Shown here piece by piece: positions 8,538 to 15,726 of a stretch of 64,000 nt of DNA. The stretch spans positions 124,001 through 188,000 of the forward strand of contig NZ_JARZAJ010000003.1 of assembly GCF_029892105.1 (NCBI RefSeq), read 5' to 3'. Origin of the DNA: Kitasatospora sp. GP82 (GTDB lineage Bacteria; Actinomycetota; Actinomycetes; Streptomycetales; Streptomycetaceae). The first letter of the stretch is position 1; each line of letters begins with the position of its first letter. The position numbers and the translations under genes are program-made. Below the pieces are notes generated by a model. That model saw nothing but the letters and a program-made list of their open reading frames with translations, made no database searches and had not been told where the DNA came from.

Positions 8538-8561
8538 CCACCGCCCGAATTCGGGCGGTGG
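8538..8561. repeat. Prophage palindrome copy 4
   Basis: Perfect 24-bp dyad, the longest of the four copies, with the same CCGCCCGAATTCGGGCGG centre. It lies between the tRNA-like elements and the gene that starts at 8500. Confidence 0.9.
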
Positions 8562-8578
8562 TCGTGGAGGGAGACTAG

Positions 8579-8649
8579 GGCCCTGGCCGGATTTGAACCG
8601 ACATTGCCACCGGGAGGGGTGGAGTGCTAGCCATTTGCACCACAGGGCG
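8579..8649 (-). tRNA. tRNA-like element, possible Gly(CCC), odd anticodon loop
   Basis: Read on the minus strand it has a 7-bp acceptor stem with a mismatched first pair, D arm GTGC/GCAC with a GG in the loop, anticodon stem CCACC/GGTGG, and T arm GTCGG-TTCAAAT-CCGGC. The anticodon loop is only six bases (CCTCCC), one short of normal; the best reading of the anticodon is CCC. No CCA is encoded. It may be a functional phage tRNA called imperfectly by eye or a decayed one. Confidence 0.5.
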
Positions 8650-8650
8650 A

Positions 8651-8685
8651 CTCGCTGGTGACCGATGGCCATCGGGTGCAGCGAG
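8651..8685. repeat. Nested inverted repeat between the tRNA-like elements
   Basis: An outer CTCGCTG/CAGCGAG pair (8651-8657, 8679-8685) encloses a perfect 14-bp palindrome CCGATGGCCATCGG (8662-8675). It can fold into a hairpin on either strand. It could be a processing or termination element between the two tRNA-like sequences, or a protein site. Confidence 0.7.
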
Positions 8686-8706
8686 ACAGGGGAGCTACCC
8701 CACAGG

Positions 8707-8773
8707 GGTTCCGCCCGGATTCGAACCGGGGTTACCCGCGCTCGCGGGCGGCCTGCCGTTAGCCGACGGAACC
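8707..8773 (-). tRNA. tRNA-like element with truncated anticodon arm
   Basis: Minus strand. The acceptor stem is perfect (GGTTCCG/CGGAACC), the D arm is GGCT/GGCC with a GG-containing loop, and the T arm CCCGG-TTCGAAT-CCGGG is perfect. The anticodon arm is only 14 bases (CCCGC-GAGC-GCGGG), so the loop has four bases instead of seven and no anticodon can be assigned. Total length is 67 bases. The conserved arms argue it is tRNA-derived; it probably does not decode. Confidence 0.55.
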
Positions 8774-9110
8774 GAGACCCGCGCGCTCGAAACCGGGACG
8801 AGAGAGGGCGTCAACCGGGAGCCGCGCGGGAGTCTTGTATGCGCCGCACCGACACTCAGACCGCCCATTGTGCGGAGGGGTGCGCGGTAGTCGGTGGGGC
8901 GCTACCTATAAAGGGGTGGGAGGAATTCCTGCGGGGAGGGCCGCCGGAGGGCCGCATGACGGTATGACGTTCGGGGATGCCGTTTCGGTTTCTCTTATAG
9001 ATGTTATGTGGAATCACGAATCAATGTCTCAACCGTCATACCGTCATGCCGAGAGGCAAGAAATATCGAAATGGAGCGCTCGCGCCTCGCCTCGCTGGCC
9101 AGAGAACGCG
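8774..9110. other. Prophage control region without a convincing gene
   Basis: No open frame here has a ribosome-binding site and coding character. The region holds a pair of 16-bp inverted repeats, an AT-richer stretch around 8990-9030 (TTCTCTTATAGATGTTATG) that could contain promoters, and the integrase terminator at its right end. It is a plausible operator region for prophage control. Confidence 0.5.
8954..9049. repeat. Pair of 16-bp inverted repeats (GCATGACGGTATGACG)
   Basis: GCATGACGGTATGACG at 8954-8969 is repeated exactly in reverse complement at 9034-9049, with the centres 80 bases apart. Each arm also contains a TGACG-type direct repeat. The AT-rich DNA between the arms could hold a promoter. 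The arrangement suits paired operators bound by a phage regulator. Confidence 0.85.
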
Positions 9111-9138
9111 AAAAAGCCCCGACGGGTTCGCCGGGGCT
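9111..9138 (-). terminator. Rho-independent terminator of the integrase gene
   Basis: On the minus strand, stem AGCCCCG/CGGGGCT with a 10-base loop is followed by a run of T. It lies 45 bases past the integrase stop. The plus strand reads the same stem followed by GATTTT, so it may stop transcription both ways. Confidence 0.85.
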
Positions 9139-9182
9139 GATTTTAGGTTAGGGTCACCTAAGTTACTGAGTGGTGACGGAGG

Positions 9183-10904
9183 TCACTCCTCCTCCGCCTC
9201 CTTCTGCGTGTGCACCCATTCGACCCGGACGCGCTGTGCCATCGCCTCCATCGTGCGCGGCTGTCCGCCACGGTGCGGTGCCTTGTAGAGCGTGATTCGG
9301 GAGATGAACAGCTTGAAGAAGGCGCGACGCTCCATCACGCTGGCACCGTGCCACCACGACCCCGGGCCGATCGGGTCGGCGTCCGGGTCGTCCCCGACCC
9401 ACTCACCTAGCGGGAGTGCCGGAGCCTCCGCCTCCTCAAGGTCCGCTAGACGGGCCTCAACGGCCATCAGACGGCCCTCAAGGGTCTTCTCGGACCGGAG
9501 GAACCTTGCACGGCCCACAGAGGTCCTGAACCCGCCTTCGTCGCGCTCGTCGTACAGCTCCTCCAGCGCTGCCACGACCTCCGCCCGCTCGGCCACGATG
9601 CGGGACCGCTCGGCGGCCCTGTCCGGCCGCTCAGTGGCCCGCCCGAACCGCCGTGCCGCCTCCTGCAATACGTCGTGTGTGTCCGGGTCGCCGTCAGCGT
9701 TCTGGATCAGCGCGAACACGCGTCGCGCCACATAGTCGTCCAGCGCCGTCTGAGAGATTGAGACGTTCCCGGCATGCTTTCCCGGTTCGGGGTGGACACG
9801 AGAGCATCGGTACTGCCGGTAATGGGTACCGTGTCGGTTTGACATGCCGTGCGTCTTCAAGAGCGCGCCACACTCGCAGAGTGCGATACCGAGGCCGGTC
9901 ACCAGAGACTGCCCCCGGTCAATCCGTTCACCGGTCCGGGTGCGCGTCTCTAGCCATTGCTGAATGGAGTACCAGGCTTCCGGCGTGATGATCTGCGGGT
10001 GCGCCGTGATCGGCTTCATGGTTTCCGGGTCGCGCTCAAGCTTGTAGCCGACGACGGTTGTTCCCGGTGTGCCGTCCTTGCGGGTGCCGTACTGCGGCTC
10101 TGCCGCGTAGCCAGCGATGCGGGGATCTTTGAGTACTCGGCGGATCATCTGCGCGGCCCACCGGCTATCGCTGAACTTCTTTCCGACTGTCTGTCCTCGC
10201 GTCGGAATGCCTTGCGCGTCCAGCTTGGCCGCAATGCTGGTGATGGACACACCTTCACCGCTGAACCACTGACCCTGGCCAAGAGGCTGGGCCGTGATGT
10301 CCTCGGCAATCTGCCGGATGACGGCCGCTTCGGATTCCTCTACCGCAAGCTTCTGGATGACCACAGGGCGGCCGTTCTCACGGGTGACAGTGTGCGGCTC
10401 CAGCCGGAAGCCGTACGGCGCTTTACCGCCCGTGTAGCCGCCCAATTCCCGGGCCAGCTTCTTAGCGCCGGATACGGCAACGCTCTTGTTTCGGCTTTCC
10501 TGGTGTGCGGCGTCGAGCCGCATAATCAGGTGGATGAGGTCCATAAGGTTGCCCTTGCGGAACTGCCCCTCGTTCACACTGACAATGGTTACGCCGAGAT
10601 TCAGCAACTCGGAGACCACGGGGATAGCGTCCAGCGGGTCAATCCGAGAAAAGCGGGCGACGTAGTAAACCACGATCATGTTGATTCGACCGGCGCGGCA
10701 GTCGTTGAGCATCCGCTCAAAGACCGGGCGCACTTTCCCGTCAAATGCCGACGTGCCTAGCTCCTCGTCGTAGCATTCGATCGCTACCGCACCGAGTGCT
10801 TTTGCCCGCTCAATGGACCGCTCCCGCTGATCCTCGGTCGATGCTTCGGACTGATTCGCCCTCTGCTCGGACTGCCGCGTGTAAACTCCCGCGTGTGTGG
10901 CCAT
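9183..10904 (-). CDS. int: Large serine integrase, phiC31 type
   Basis: 573-aa site-specific recombinase closely resembling phiC31 integrase over its whole length. The N-terminal catalytic domain has THAGVYTRQS, with the nucleophile at Ser12 if ATG 10904 is the start, the same position as in phiC31; ATG 10931 is an alternative start. Further shared blocks are GRINMIVVYYVARFSR, GNLMDLIHLIMRLDA and LGGYTGGKAPYGF. A recombinase domain and a zinc ribbon (ALCECGALL...YRCSR) follow, then a coiled coil (AERAEVVAALEELYDE). The fourth zinc Cys of phiC31 is absent here. It inserts the phage at the adjoining attachment site. Confidence 0.95.
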   Translation of the reverse strand: MATHAGVYTRQSEQRANQSEASTEDQRERSIERAKALGAVAIECYDEELGTSAFDGKVRPVFERMLNDCRAGRINMIVVYYVARFSRIDPLDAIPVVSELLNLGVTIVSVNEGQFRKGNLMDLIHLIMRLDAAHQESRNKSVAVSGAKKLARELGGYTGGKAPYGFRLEPHTVTRENGRPVVIQKLAVEESEAAVIRQIAEDITAQPLGQGQWFSGEGVSITSIAAKLDAQGIPTRGQTVGKKFSDSRWAAQMIRRVLKDPRIAGYAAEPQYGTRKDGTPGTTVVGYKLERDPETMKPITAHPQIITPEAWYSIQQWLETRTRTGERIDRGQSLVTGLGIALCECGALLKTHGMSNRHGTHYRQYRCSRVHPEPGKHAGNVSISQTALDDYVARRVFALIQNADGDPDTHDVLQEAARRFGRATERPDRAAERSRIVAERAEVVAALEELYDERDEGGFRTSVGRARFLRSEKTLEGRLMAVEARLADLEEAEAPALPLGEWVGDDPDADPIGPGSWWHGASVMERRAFFKLFISRITLYKAPHRGGQPRTMEAMAQRVRVEWVHTQKEAEEE

Positions 10905-10940
10905 GCCCCTTACCGCCCCTGGTGTCGCCATGGTGGGGAG

Positions 10941-10990
10941 TGTAGTCCCCTTTAGTAACGAACTCAAGGGCTACCTCCGCGCCCACCCCG
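10941..10990. other. Prophage/chromosome attachment junction (hybrid att)
   Basis: On the minus strand the sequence reads GTAGCCCTTG then AGTTCGTTACTAAAGGGG. As I recall them, phiC31 attP contains CCTTTGAGTTC and its attB contains GCCCTTGGG, so this looks like a bacterial left arm joined to a phage right arm around the core TTG (10,965-10,967). Sequence right of the core is host DNA and sequence left of it is phage. Confidence 0.75.
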
Positions 10991-11040
10991 AGGTCACCCG
11001 CCGCCACCACCCCGGCCTCCTCCCCACCGCCGCGGCCTGA
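10966..11040 (+). pseudogene. 3' end of the host gene interrupted by the prophage
   Basis: An open frame reads out of the junction as KGYLRAHPEVTRRHHPGLLP and ends TAAA-stop at 11040, followed at once by a strong terminator hairpin. It looks like the last 24 codons of a chromosomal gene whose 5' part must lie beyond the far end of the prophage, outside the window. The gene family cannot be told from this tail. Confidence 0.6.
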
Positions 11041-11062
11041 CCCTCCCCGGCACTCCGGCTCC

Positions 11063-11104
11063 GATCCGCCGGTGAGCAGCCCGACGGCCGCTCACCGGCG
11101 GATC
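11063..11104 (+). terminator. Terminator hairpin after the interrupted gene
   Basis: Perfect 15-bp inverted repeat GATCCGCCGGTGAGC / GCTCACCGGCGGATC with a 12-base loop, 22 bases past the stop of the interrupted gene. There is no U tract, as is usual in Streptomyces. Confidence 0.75.
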
Positions 11105-11174
11105 AGGCAACCAGCCGGGCTTCCCGCCGCAGTTGGTGCAGCAGCCCTCGTCGTCCGCACGGCGCCGACGCTCC

Positions 11175-11206
11175 CGGCCGTCGTACTCGGCCGTCGTACT
11201 CGGCCG
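11175..11206. repeat. 13-bp tandem repeat
   Basis: CGGCCGTCGTACT occurs twice in tandem followed by a partial third copy (CGGCCG), just upstream of BlaI-type site A. Confidence 0.7.
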
Positions 11207-11222
11207 AACCCGCCGGGAAACT

Positions 11223-11238
11223 TCTACATGTCTGTAGA
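11223..11238. promoter_or_regulatory. BlaI-type operator, site A
   Basis: TCTACA-TGTC-TGTAGA, a perfect 6+6 dyad with a 4-base spacer. It is the first of three copies in the window and lies 76 bases before the start at 11314. TACA/TGTA half sites are known for BlaI/MecI repressors, and a BlaI-family gene is 1.5 kb away. Confidence 0.75.
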
Positions 11239-11313
11239 GTTCTGGTGACATGGGAAGCCGCTGCTTCCGTGGCCGCGGGCTGCGAAGCAGCTGCCCGCGA
11301 GCCAGGGAGAGAG

Positions 11314-11586
11314 ATGGCACACCGTCAACAGGAACACTCCGGTGCGACTCCGCGTCTCCGGGGCGCGCCGTGGCAGCCCCCGGAGGAAGAGGTGCGCCGG
11401 GTCTACCAGCCGGTCGAGGTCCACCACCAGGACGGGACCTGGGCAGTCGGCAGGATCAACGCGTGGTGGCATCCGGCCGGTGGCCAACCGTGGTGCCGCG
11501 TCAGGACCATCGGCAGCGGCGAGGCCCCGAAGTGGATGCCCTTCGACCCCGAGCAACTGGTCCTGCTCCCGGTCACGGGCACCTGA
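11314..11586 (+). CDS. Small conserved-type hypothetical, probable BlaI-regulon member
   Basis: 90-aa protein from ATG 11314 (RBS AGGGAGAG). It is basic and Trp/Pro-rich: VYQPVEVHHQDGTWAVGRINAWW, then GQPWCRVRTIGSGEAPKWMPFD. The VxVxxxDGTWxxGRIxAW core looks like a small SH3-like or Tudor-like beta barrel, which is an inference from pattern only. No signal peptide or membrane helix. Site A lies upstream, which ties it to the BlaI system. The family is not recognised. Confidence 0.7.
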   Translation: MAHRQQEHSGATPRLRGAPWQPPEEEVRRVYQPVEVHHQDGTWAVGRINAWWHPAGGQPWCRVRTIGSGEAPKWMPFDPEQLVLLPVTGT

Positions 11587-11673
11587 CGGAGCAGGTGGAC
11601 AGTCCTCGCTCCGGCGGGGCTGCTGCGACGACTTGCCCCGGGCCCCGCGCAACGCCCGCCCCGGCGCCCGGGG

Positions 11674-12324
11674 CTACGCCGGGGAGTCCCCGCTGCCGCT
11701 CGGCTCCAGGCAGCTGAGCAGGAAGGGAGCCACGCCTCGTTCGAGCAGAGCCACCCGCCACGCTTCGCGGGCCAGCAGAAGGCTGTCCGGGGTGGACTCG
11801 GGGGCGGGATTCTCGGCCAGCGCGGCAGAGCGCTGGCGGGCCGCCGTGACGAGCAGCCCGCCCACACCGGCGAAGGCGCTGGCCGCGGCGACTATCGCGG
11901 CGGTCCAGGCGGCTTCCACCACCGAGTCGGCCAGCCGTCGTTCGGAGTCCGCAAGTCTGAGGATGCAGCCGAGCAGGCAGAGCACCACCGCGGCGGTGCC
12001 CGTCAGAACCGGTGCGAAGACCGCGAGTGCGCCCATCAGTCCACCTCCACCATGGCGGGTGCCGTGGCCGCCCTGCGGGCGTCCGCCGAGCGTGCCGGCC
12101 AGGTCGGCGGCTGCGCGGAGTCTCGCGTACTCGCCGTACTCCTCCGCCGCAGTCGCCGCGATCTCGGCGGCGGCCGCCCTCGCCAGGGTGCGGAGGTCCT
12201 CGATGCCGGGGCCGTCGGCGCTGCGCGCGACCGCCTCGCGGATGCGGTCGGCGGCCAGTGCCTGGGCGAGCGCACGCTCGAAGTCGGCCCGGTCCTGCTG
12301 CAGAAGCTGGGGAGTTACGTCCAT
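11674..12324 (-). CDS. Two-helix membrane protein near BlaI
   Basis: 216-aa protein from ATG 12324 (GGGGG upstream). Residues 1-90 are helical and charged (LLQQDRADFERALAQALAADRIREAV, then a long Ala-rich helix). Two membrane segments follow (ALAVFAPVLTGTAAVVLCLL and AAWTAAIVAAASAFAGVGGL), then a soluble tail with LLAREAWRVALLERGVAPFLL. It is divergent from the blaI-like gene, with operator site B in the gap between them. The family is not recognised. A role as an envelope component or sensor of the BlaI system is inference. Confidence 0.7.
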   Translation of the reverse strand: MDVTPQLLQQDRADFERALAQALAADRIREAVARSADGPGIEDLRTLARAAAAEIAATAAEEYGEYARLRAAADLAGTLGGRPQGGHGTRHGGGGLMGALAVFAPVLTGTAAVVLCLLGCILRLADSERRLADSVVEAAWTAAIVAAASAFAGVGGLLVTAARQRSAALAENPAPESTPDSLLLAREAWRVALLERGVAPFLLSCLEPSGSGDSPA

Positions 12325-12714
12325 AGCTGTCCCCCGATGCGTTGGGTGGCGCGAGAACCGTGGCCGCCGCAGTGGGCGGCACTGCGGTGAGGGTGTCCTC
12401 GGTCCGCTCGTCGCCATCGCGCCCGGTCGCAGCGCCTCGTCGGCCGGCAAAGCGCCGGCGCCCTTGGCCGGTGGGACTCCCATGCCTCCCTCCAACGGCT
12501 CCCCACGCTGGACTCGGCCAGACGTTTGCATTTCGCGGCGCACTGAATCTACAGCAGTGTAGAGGATTTGGGCGGCCGCCGAAGGCGGAGGGGAGGCCGG
12601 GCCTCGGCTGCGCGATGCCCGCATTATCGGCTCATTGGCTCATCGGAACCGTCGGCTCACTAGGATGGGGGCGCCTGTCGCGCGCATGGGCAAGCCTGCT
12701 GGAAGGGAGACACC
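12325..12714. promoter_or_regulatory. Divergent regulatory gap between membrane protein and blaI-like gene
   Basis: 390 bases with no convincing gene. It contains operator site B (12548-12563) about 225 bases from the leftward start and 152 bases from the rightward start. Promoters on both sides probably lie here but are not clear enough to mark. Confidence 0.5.
12548..12563. promoter_or_regulatory. BlaI-type operator, site B
   Basis: TCTACA-GCAG-TGTAGA, the same dyad as sites A and C with a different spacer. It lies between the divergent membrane-protein and blaI-like genes, so it fits autoregulation of the regulator. Confidence 0.75.
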
Positions 12715-13116
12715 ATGGACGAGGACAGGGGCAGCCTCATCGGACACCCCCGCAAGCGCGGCCAGGGCGAACTCGAAAGCCAGGTCCTGGAGGTACTCAG
12801 GAGCGCCCCGGGGCCGGTCACCGCGAGCTGGGTGCAGCAGCGCCTCAGCGGCGAGCTGGCCTACACCACGGTCATGACCATCCTCTCCCGGCTGCTCGTC
12901 AAACAGGCGGTCTCCCGCAGCCGTTCGGGCCGGGTGTACCTGTGGCTGGCGGCCTCCGACGCGGCCGGGTTCACCGCGATACGGATGCGCAAACTGCTCG
13001 ACACCGAGGCCGACCGCGGTGCGGCACTGGCCAGCTTCGTCAGCGCACTGCTCCCCGAGGACGAGCAGCTGCTGCGCGCGCTGCTGGACGGCGCGGCGGA
13101 CGGGCGTGAGCGCTGA
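12715..13116 (+). CDS. BlaI/MecI/CopY-family transcriptional repressor
   Basis: 133-aa protein from ATG 12715 (RBS GGAAGGGAGA). The N-terminal winged helix shows the family signature: GELESQVLEVLRSAPGPVTA, then LAYTTVMTILSRLLVKQAVSR, SRSGRVYLW. The C-terminal helices (ALASFVSALLPEDEQLLRALL) form the dimer part. Such repressors bind TACA/TGTA dyads and are inactivated by cleavage through a partner M56 peptidase, which is encoded 3 bases downstream. The likely targets are the three TCTACA-N4-TGTAGA sites in this window. Confidence 0.9.
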   Translation: MDEDRGSLIGHPRKRGQGELESQVLEVLRSAPGPVTASWVQQRLSGELAYTTVMTILSRLLVKQAVSRSRSGRVYLWLAASDAAGFTAIRMRKLLDTEADRGAALASFVSALLPEDEQLLRALLDGAADGRER

Positions 13117-13119
13117 ACC

Positions 13120-14052
13120 ATGGGTGTCTTCGTCTTCCTCCCCCTCATCCTGCCCCTGACGGCCCTGCCGATCGCGCGTCTCGCCGAACACCACCTCCAC
13201 CCGCGGAACGCGGTCCGGCTGCTGACCTGGATCAGCGTGATCATGGCGGTGTGCAGCACGCTCTGCCTGGGGCTGCTCTTCGTGGTCGGCACGGCGCAGA
13301 TCCCGGGAAACCCGCTGCCGGACAACTGGTCCGACCCCGAGGTGCGCGCGGCGGTGCCCTTCCACGAGGAGGTCGGCACGGCGGCGGTGATCGTCCTCGT
13401 CACCGTCCTCACCACCTGCTCGACGACCCTCCGACGCCACCTCCGGATCCGGGTGCGCGCCCAGCACGCGCTCGAGTTCGTGCCGCGCGACACCGACCTC
13501 GCGGTGCTGCCGGACGAGAACCCGTACGCCTACGCGGTACCCGGGACGCCGGGCCGGATCGTCGTCTCCACCGGCATGATCGACAGCCTTGCGGCCGACG
13601 AGCGCCGGGCCCTGATCGCACACGAGCGCTCCCACCTGGCCAACCACCACCACCGCTACCTGATGGCGACCCGGCTGGCCAGCTGCGTCAACCCCTTCCT
13701 GCGTCCACTCCAGCAGGCCGTCGCCTACAGCACCGAGCGCTGGGCCGACGAGGAGGCGGCGCACGTGGTCGGCGACCGCCGGGTGACCGCCCGCGCGGTC
13801 GCCAGGGCCGCCCTGGTCTCCCGCCATCTACCCGCGCCGGGATTCGCCGCCTTCGCCGCCCCCGGTCCCGTCCCGCGGCGAGTGGCCGCCCTGCTCAACC
13901 CCGAGGTGCTCCCCGAGACCTGGCCCCCGGCGCACAGCCCGGCCGGCCTCGCCGCGATGGTCGCCGCCGCCGGCACCGCGGCGTCGGCGCTCTCCGCCCT
14001 CAATGCGGCCGTCGCCCTCCTCCTCGTGCTCAAGGCCGCGACGCCCCTGTAG
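13120..14052 (+). CDS. M56/M48-type membrane metallopeptidase (BlaR1-like, no sensor domain)
   Basis: 310-aa membrane protein, translationally coupled to the BlaI gene. It has membrane helices near residues 2-22, 33-57 and 86-102, a zinc motif HERSH (168-172) in LIAHERSHLANHHHRY, a downstream ERWADEEAAH with the likely third ligand, and a last helix near 280-305. BlaR1 partners have an extra penicillin-binding sensor domain; this protein ends after the peptidase, so the signal is unknown. It probably cleaves the BlaI-like repressor. Confidence 0.88.
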   Translation: MGVFVFLPLILPLTALPIARLAEHHLHPRNAVRLLTWISVIMAVCSTLCLGLLFVVGTAQIPGNPLPDNWSDPEVRAAVPFHEEVGTAAVIVLVTVLTTCSTTLRRHLRIRVRAQHALEFVPRDTDLAVLPDENPYAYAVPGTPGRIVVSTGMIDSLAADERRALIAHERSHLANHHHRYLMATRLASCVNPFLRPLQQAVAYSTERWADEEAAHVVGDRRVTARAVARAALVSRHLPAPGFAAFAAPGPVPRRVAALLNPEVLPETWPPAHSPAGLAAMVAAAGTAASALSALNAAVALLLVLKAATPL

Positions 14053-14075
14053 CCGACGGCGGTCGGCTGCAGGGG
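14044..14075. terminator. Bidirectional terminator between convergent genes
   Basis: 14-bp stem (CCCCTGTAGCCGAC / GTCGGCTGCAGGGG, one T.G pair) with a 4-base loop. It overlaps the stop codon of the peptidase gene and lies 28 bases before the end of the LCP gene, so it can serve both. Confidence 0.75.
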
Positions 14076-14103
14076 CGCGGCAATCAGTGGCGGTCAGCGG
14101 CGG

Positions 14104-15726
14104 TCAGTCGACACAGGGGATGTTGCCCGCCTGGACGGCAGGGCCCTGCATCTGGAGCGTGGCAGCGGGATCGGGGGCGTTGTCGCCACCGCTGCCCTGG
14201 CCACCGCTGCTCTGGGCTCCGCCATCGGCGGCGGGGACGGTGTAGCCGGTGCCGAGGATCACCCGGATGTGTCCGGCGGGGACGGCGCTGGAGGCCGTCG
14301 CGGTGACCCCGTAGCGGGCCGCGACCTGTTCGGCGCCGTCCTTGGCGCCGGTTCCGTAGGTGACGGTGGTGGTCCGGGGACGGGTGGTGGCCTCGCCGGT
14401 CTTTCCGGCCTTGAGCCCGAGGTCGGTCAGGGCCTTGGACTCGTTGGCGGCGGCCTTGGTGACCGCTGAGGCGTTGTACACGTCCACCGTCTCCGGCTCC
14501 TTGAACGCCGCCTCCACCACGGCGGGCGCGGAGGGCTCCGCGGCCGCGTTCGGGTCGGTGGCCGCGTCGGTCGCAGCCGGGGTGGGCGCGGGCTCCCGGC
14601 CGCCGAACAGCTGCTGGACGATCCGCTTCAGCTTGTCGGGGCTGACCTGGTTGACGTCCTGGCCGCCGATGGTCGCGAACTTGTCGATCGGCAGGGTGTT
14701 GAACTCGACGTTGCCGCCGGTGAGGTTGGGCGCCTGCTGGGCGAAGTCCAGGATGTTCCACTGGTTGTCGATGACCACGTCCTTCTTCACCACGTCGAAC
14801 AGGCTCTGCATCCTGCCGAGGTCGCCGATGACGCCGTCCTGCTTGAGCTTGTACTCGACGGAGGAGATGAACGCCTGCTGCCGGTGGGTGCGGTCCAGGT
14901 CGCCGTTGAGCAGGTGGTGCCGCTGACGGACGAAGGAGAGCGCCTGGGCCGCGTCGAGCCGGCTGTGACCGGCGGGCAGCTTGAGACCGGTGCCACCGCC
15001 CTCGTGGGTCGCCGTCCTGGACACGATGGGGTCGTCCACGGGGTGGTTGAGGCAGACCTCGATCGGCTGCACCGCCTTGGCGATGTCGTAGAACCCGAGC
15101 AGGTTGACCTCGGCGAAGTGGTCGATCGGGATGTTGAGGAGCTTCTGCACGGTCTGGATGGTGGCCGAGCGGCCCGCCTCGCGGCTCTGGTGCTCCAGGT
15201 CCGCCTGGGAGAGCCCCTTGCTGCCGAGCTTGTCCTCGGCCATGCTCTTCGCGATGCCGTAGGCCTCCTTGACCTTGTGCATCCTGCCGTCGGCTCCGTA
15301 GGTCTGCACCCAGTCGTCGCGCGGGATGGACACCGCCTGCACCTTCCCGCTCGGGGGAATGTGCAACACGATCAGGGAGTTGGTGTTGTAGCCGCCGATG
15401 TCGCTGGAGCCGGCGTGCAGTTCGTCCTCGACGAACTGCTTGGGCAGGTCGTTGCCGTTCATGTCCTTGCGGCTGTCCAGACCGATCAGCAGCAGGTTGA
15501 CCGCGTTGTCGAGGTGCGGCGGCGCGTCCTTCTTCGCCTCGCCCAGCGCGTTGGACGTGGTCATACCGTCGGTGAGGTTCTTGACCTCGTACCAGGTGAA
15601 ACCGCTGGCGCCGAGCACCGCGAGCGACACGGCGCAGGCCGCCGTCCGCCCCGCGACCACCATCGGCGACGTACGCGACCCGGCCACCCTGCCGCCGCGC
15701 TGCCTGCCGGACCTGTTCTCAGCCAC
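14104..15726 (-). CDS. LytR-CpsA-Psr (LCP) family cell-wall ligase
   Basis: 540-aa protein. GTG 15726 is chosen because GGAAGGGG lies 6 bases upstream; an in-frame GTG at 15741 lies on the other side of that site. A membrane anchor (AACAVSLAVLGASGFTWYEV) is followed by the LCP core: NLLLIGLDSRKD, TNSLIVLHIPPSGKVQAVSIPRDDWV, and the late LDAAQALSFVRQRHHLLNGDLDRTHRQQ with the conserved Arg residues. The last 130 residues form a LytR_C domain (ETVDVYNASAV...HIRVILGTGY). LCP enzymes attach teichoic-acid-like polymers to peptidoglycan outside the cell. Its operon has operator site C upstream, so it may be controlled by BlaI. Confidence 0.92.
   Translation of the reverse strand: MAENRSGRQRGGRVAGSRTSPMVVAGRTAACAVSLAVLGASGFTWYEVKNLTDGMTTSNALGEAKKDAPPHLDNAVNLLLIGLDSRKDMNGNDLPKQFVEDELHAGSSDIGGYNTNSLIVLHIPPSGKVQAVSIPRDDWVQTYGADGRMHKVKEAYGIAKSMAEDKLGSKGLSQADLEHQSREAGRSATIQTVQKLLNIPIDHFAEVNLLGFYDIAKAVQPIEVCLNHPVDDPIVSRTATHEGGGTGLKLPAGHSRLDAAQALSFVRQRHHLLNGDLDRTHRQQAFISSVEYKLKQDGVIGDLGRMQSLFDVVKKDVVIDNQWNILDFAQQAPNLTGGNVEFNTLPIDKFATIGGQDVNQVSPDKLKRIVQQLFGGREPAPTPAATDAATDPNAAAEPSAPAVVEAAFKEPETVDVYNASAVTKAAANESKALTDLGLKAGKTGEATTRPRTTTVTYGTGAKDGAEQVAARYGVTATASSAVPAGHIRVILGTGYTVPAADGGAQSSGGQGSGGDNAPDPAATLQMQGPAVQAGNIPCVD

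Noticed and set aside
9031..9145. Small plus-strand frame starting MPRGKKYRNG
   Set aside because: It runs through the integrase terminator and overlaps the operator-like inverted repeat.
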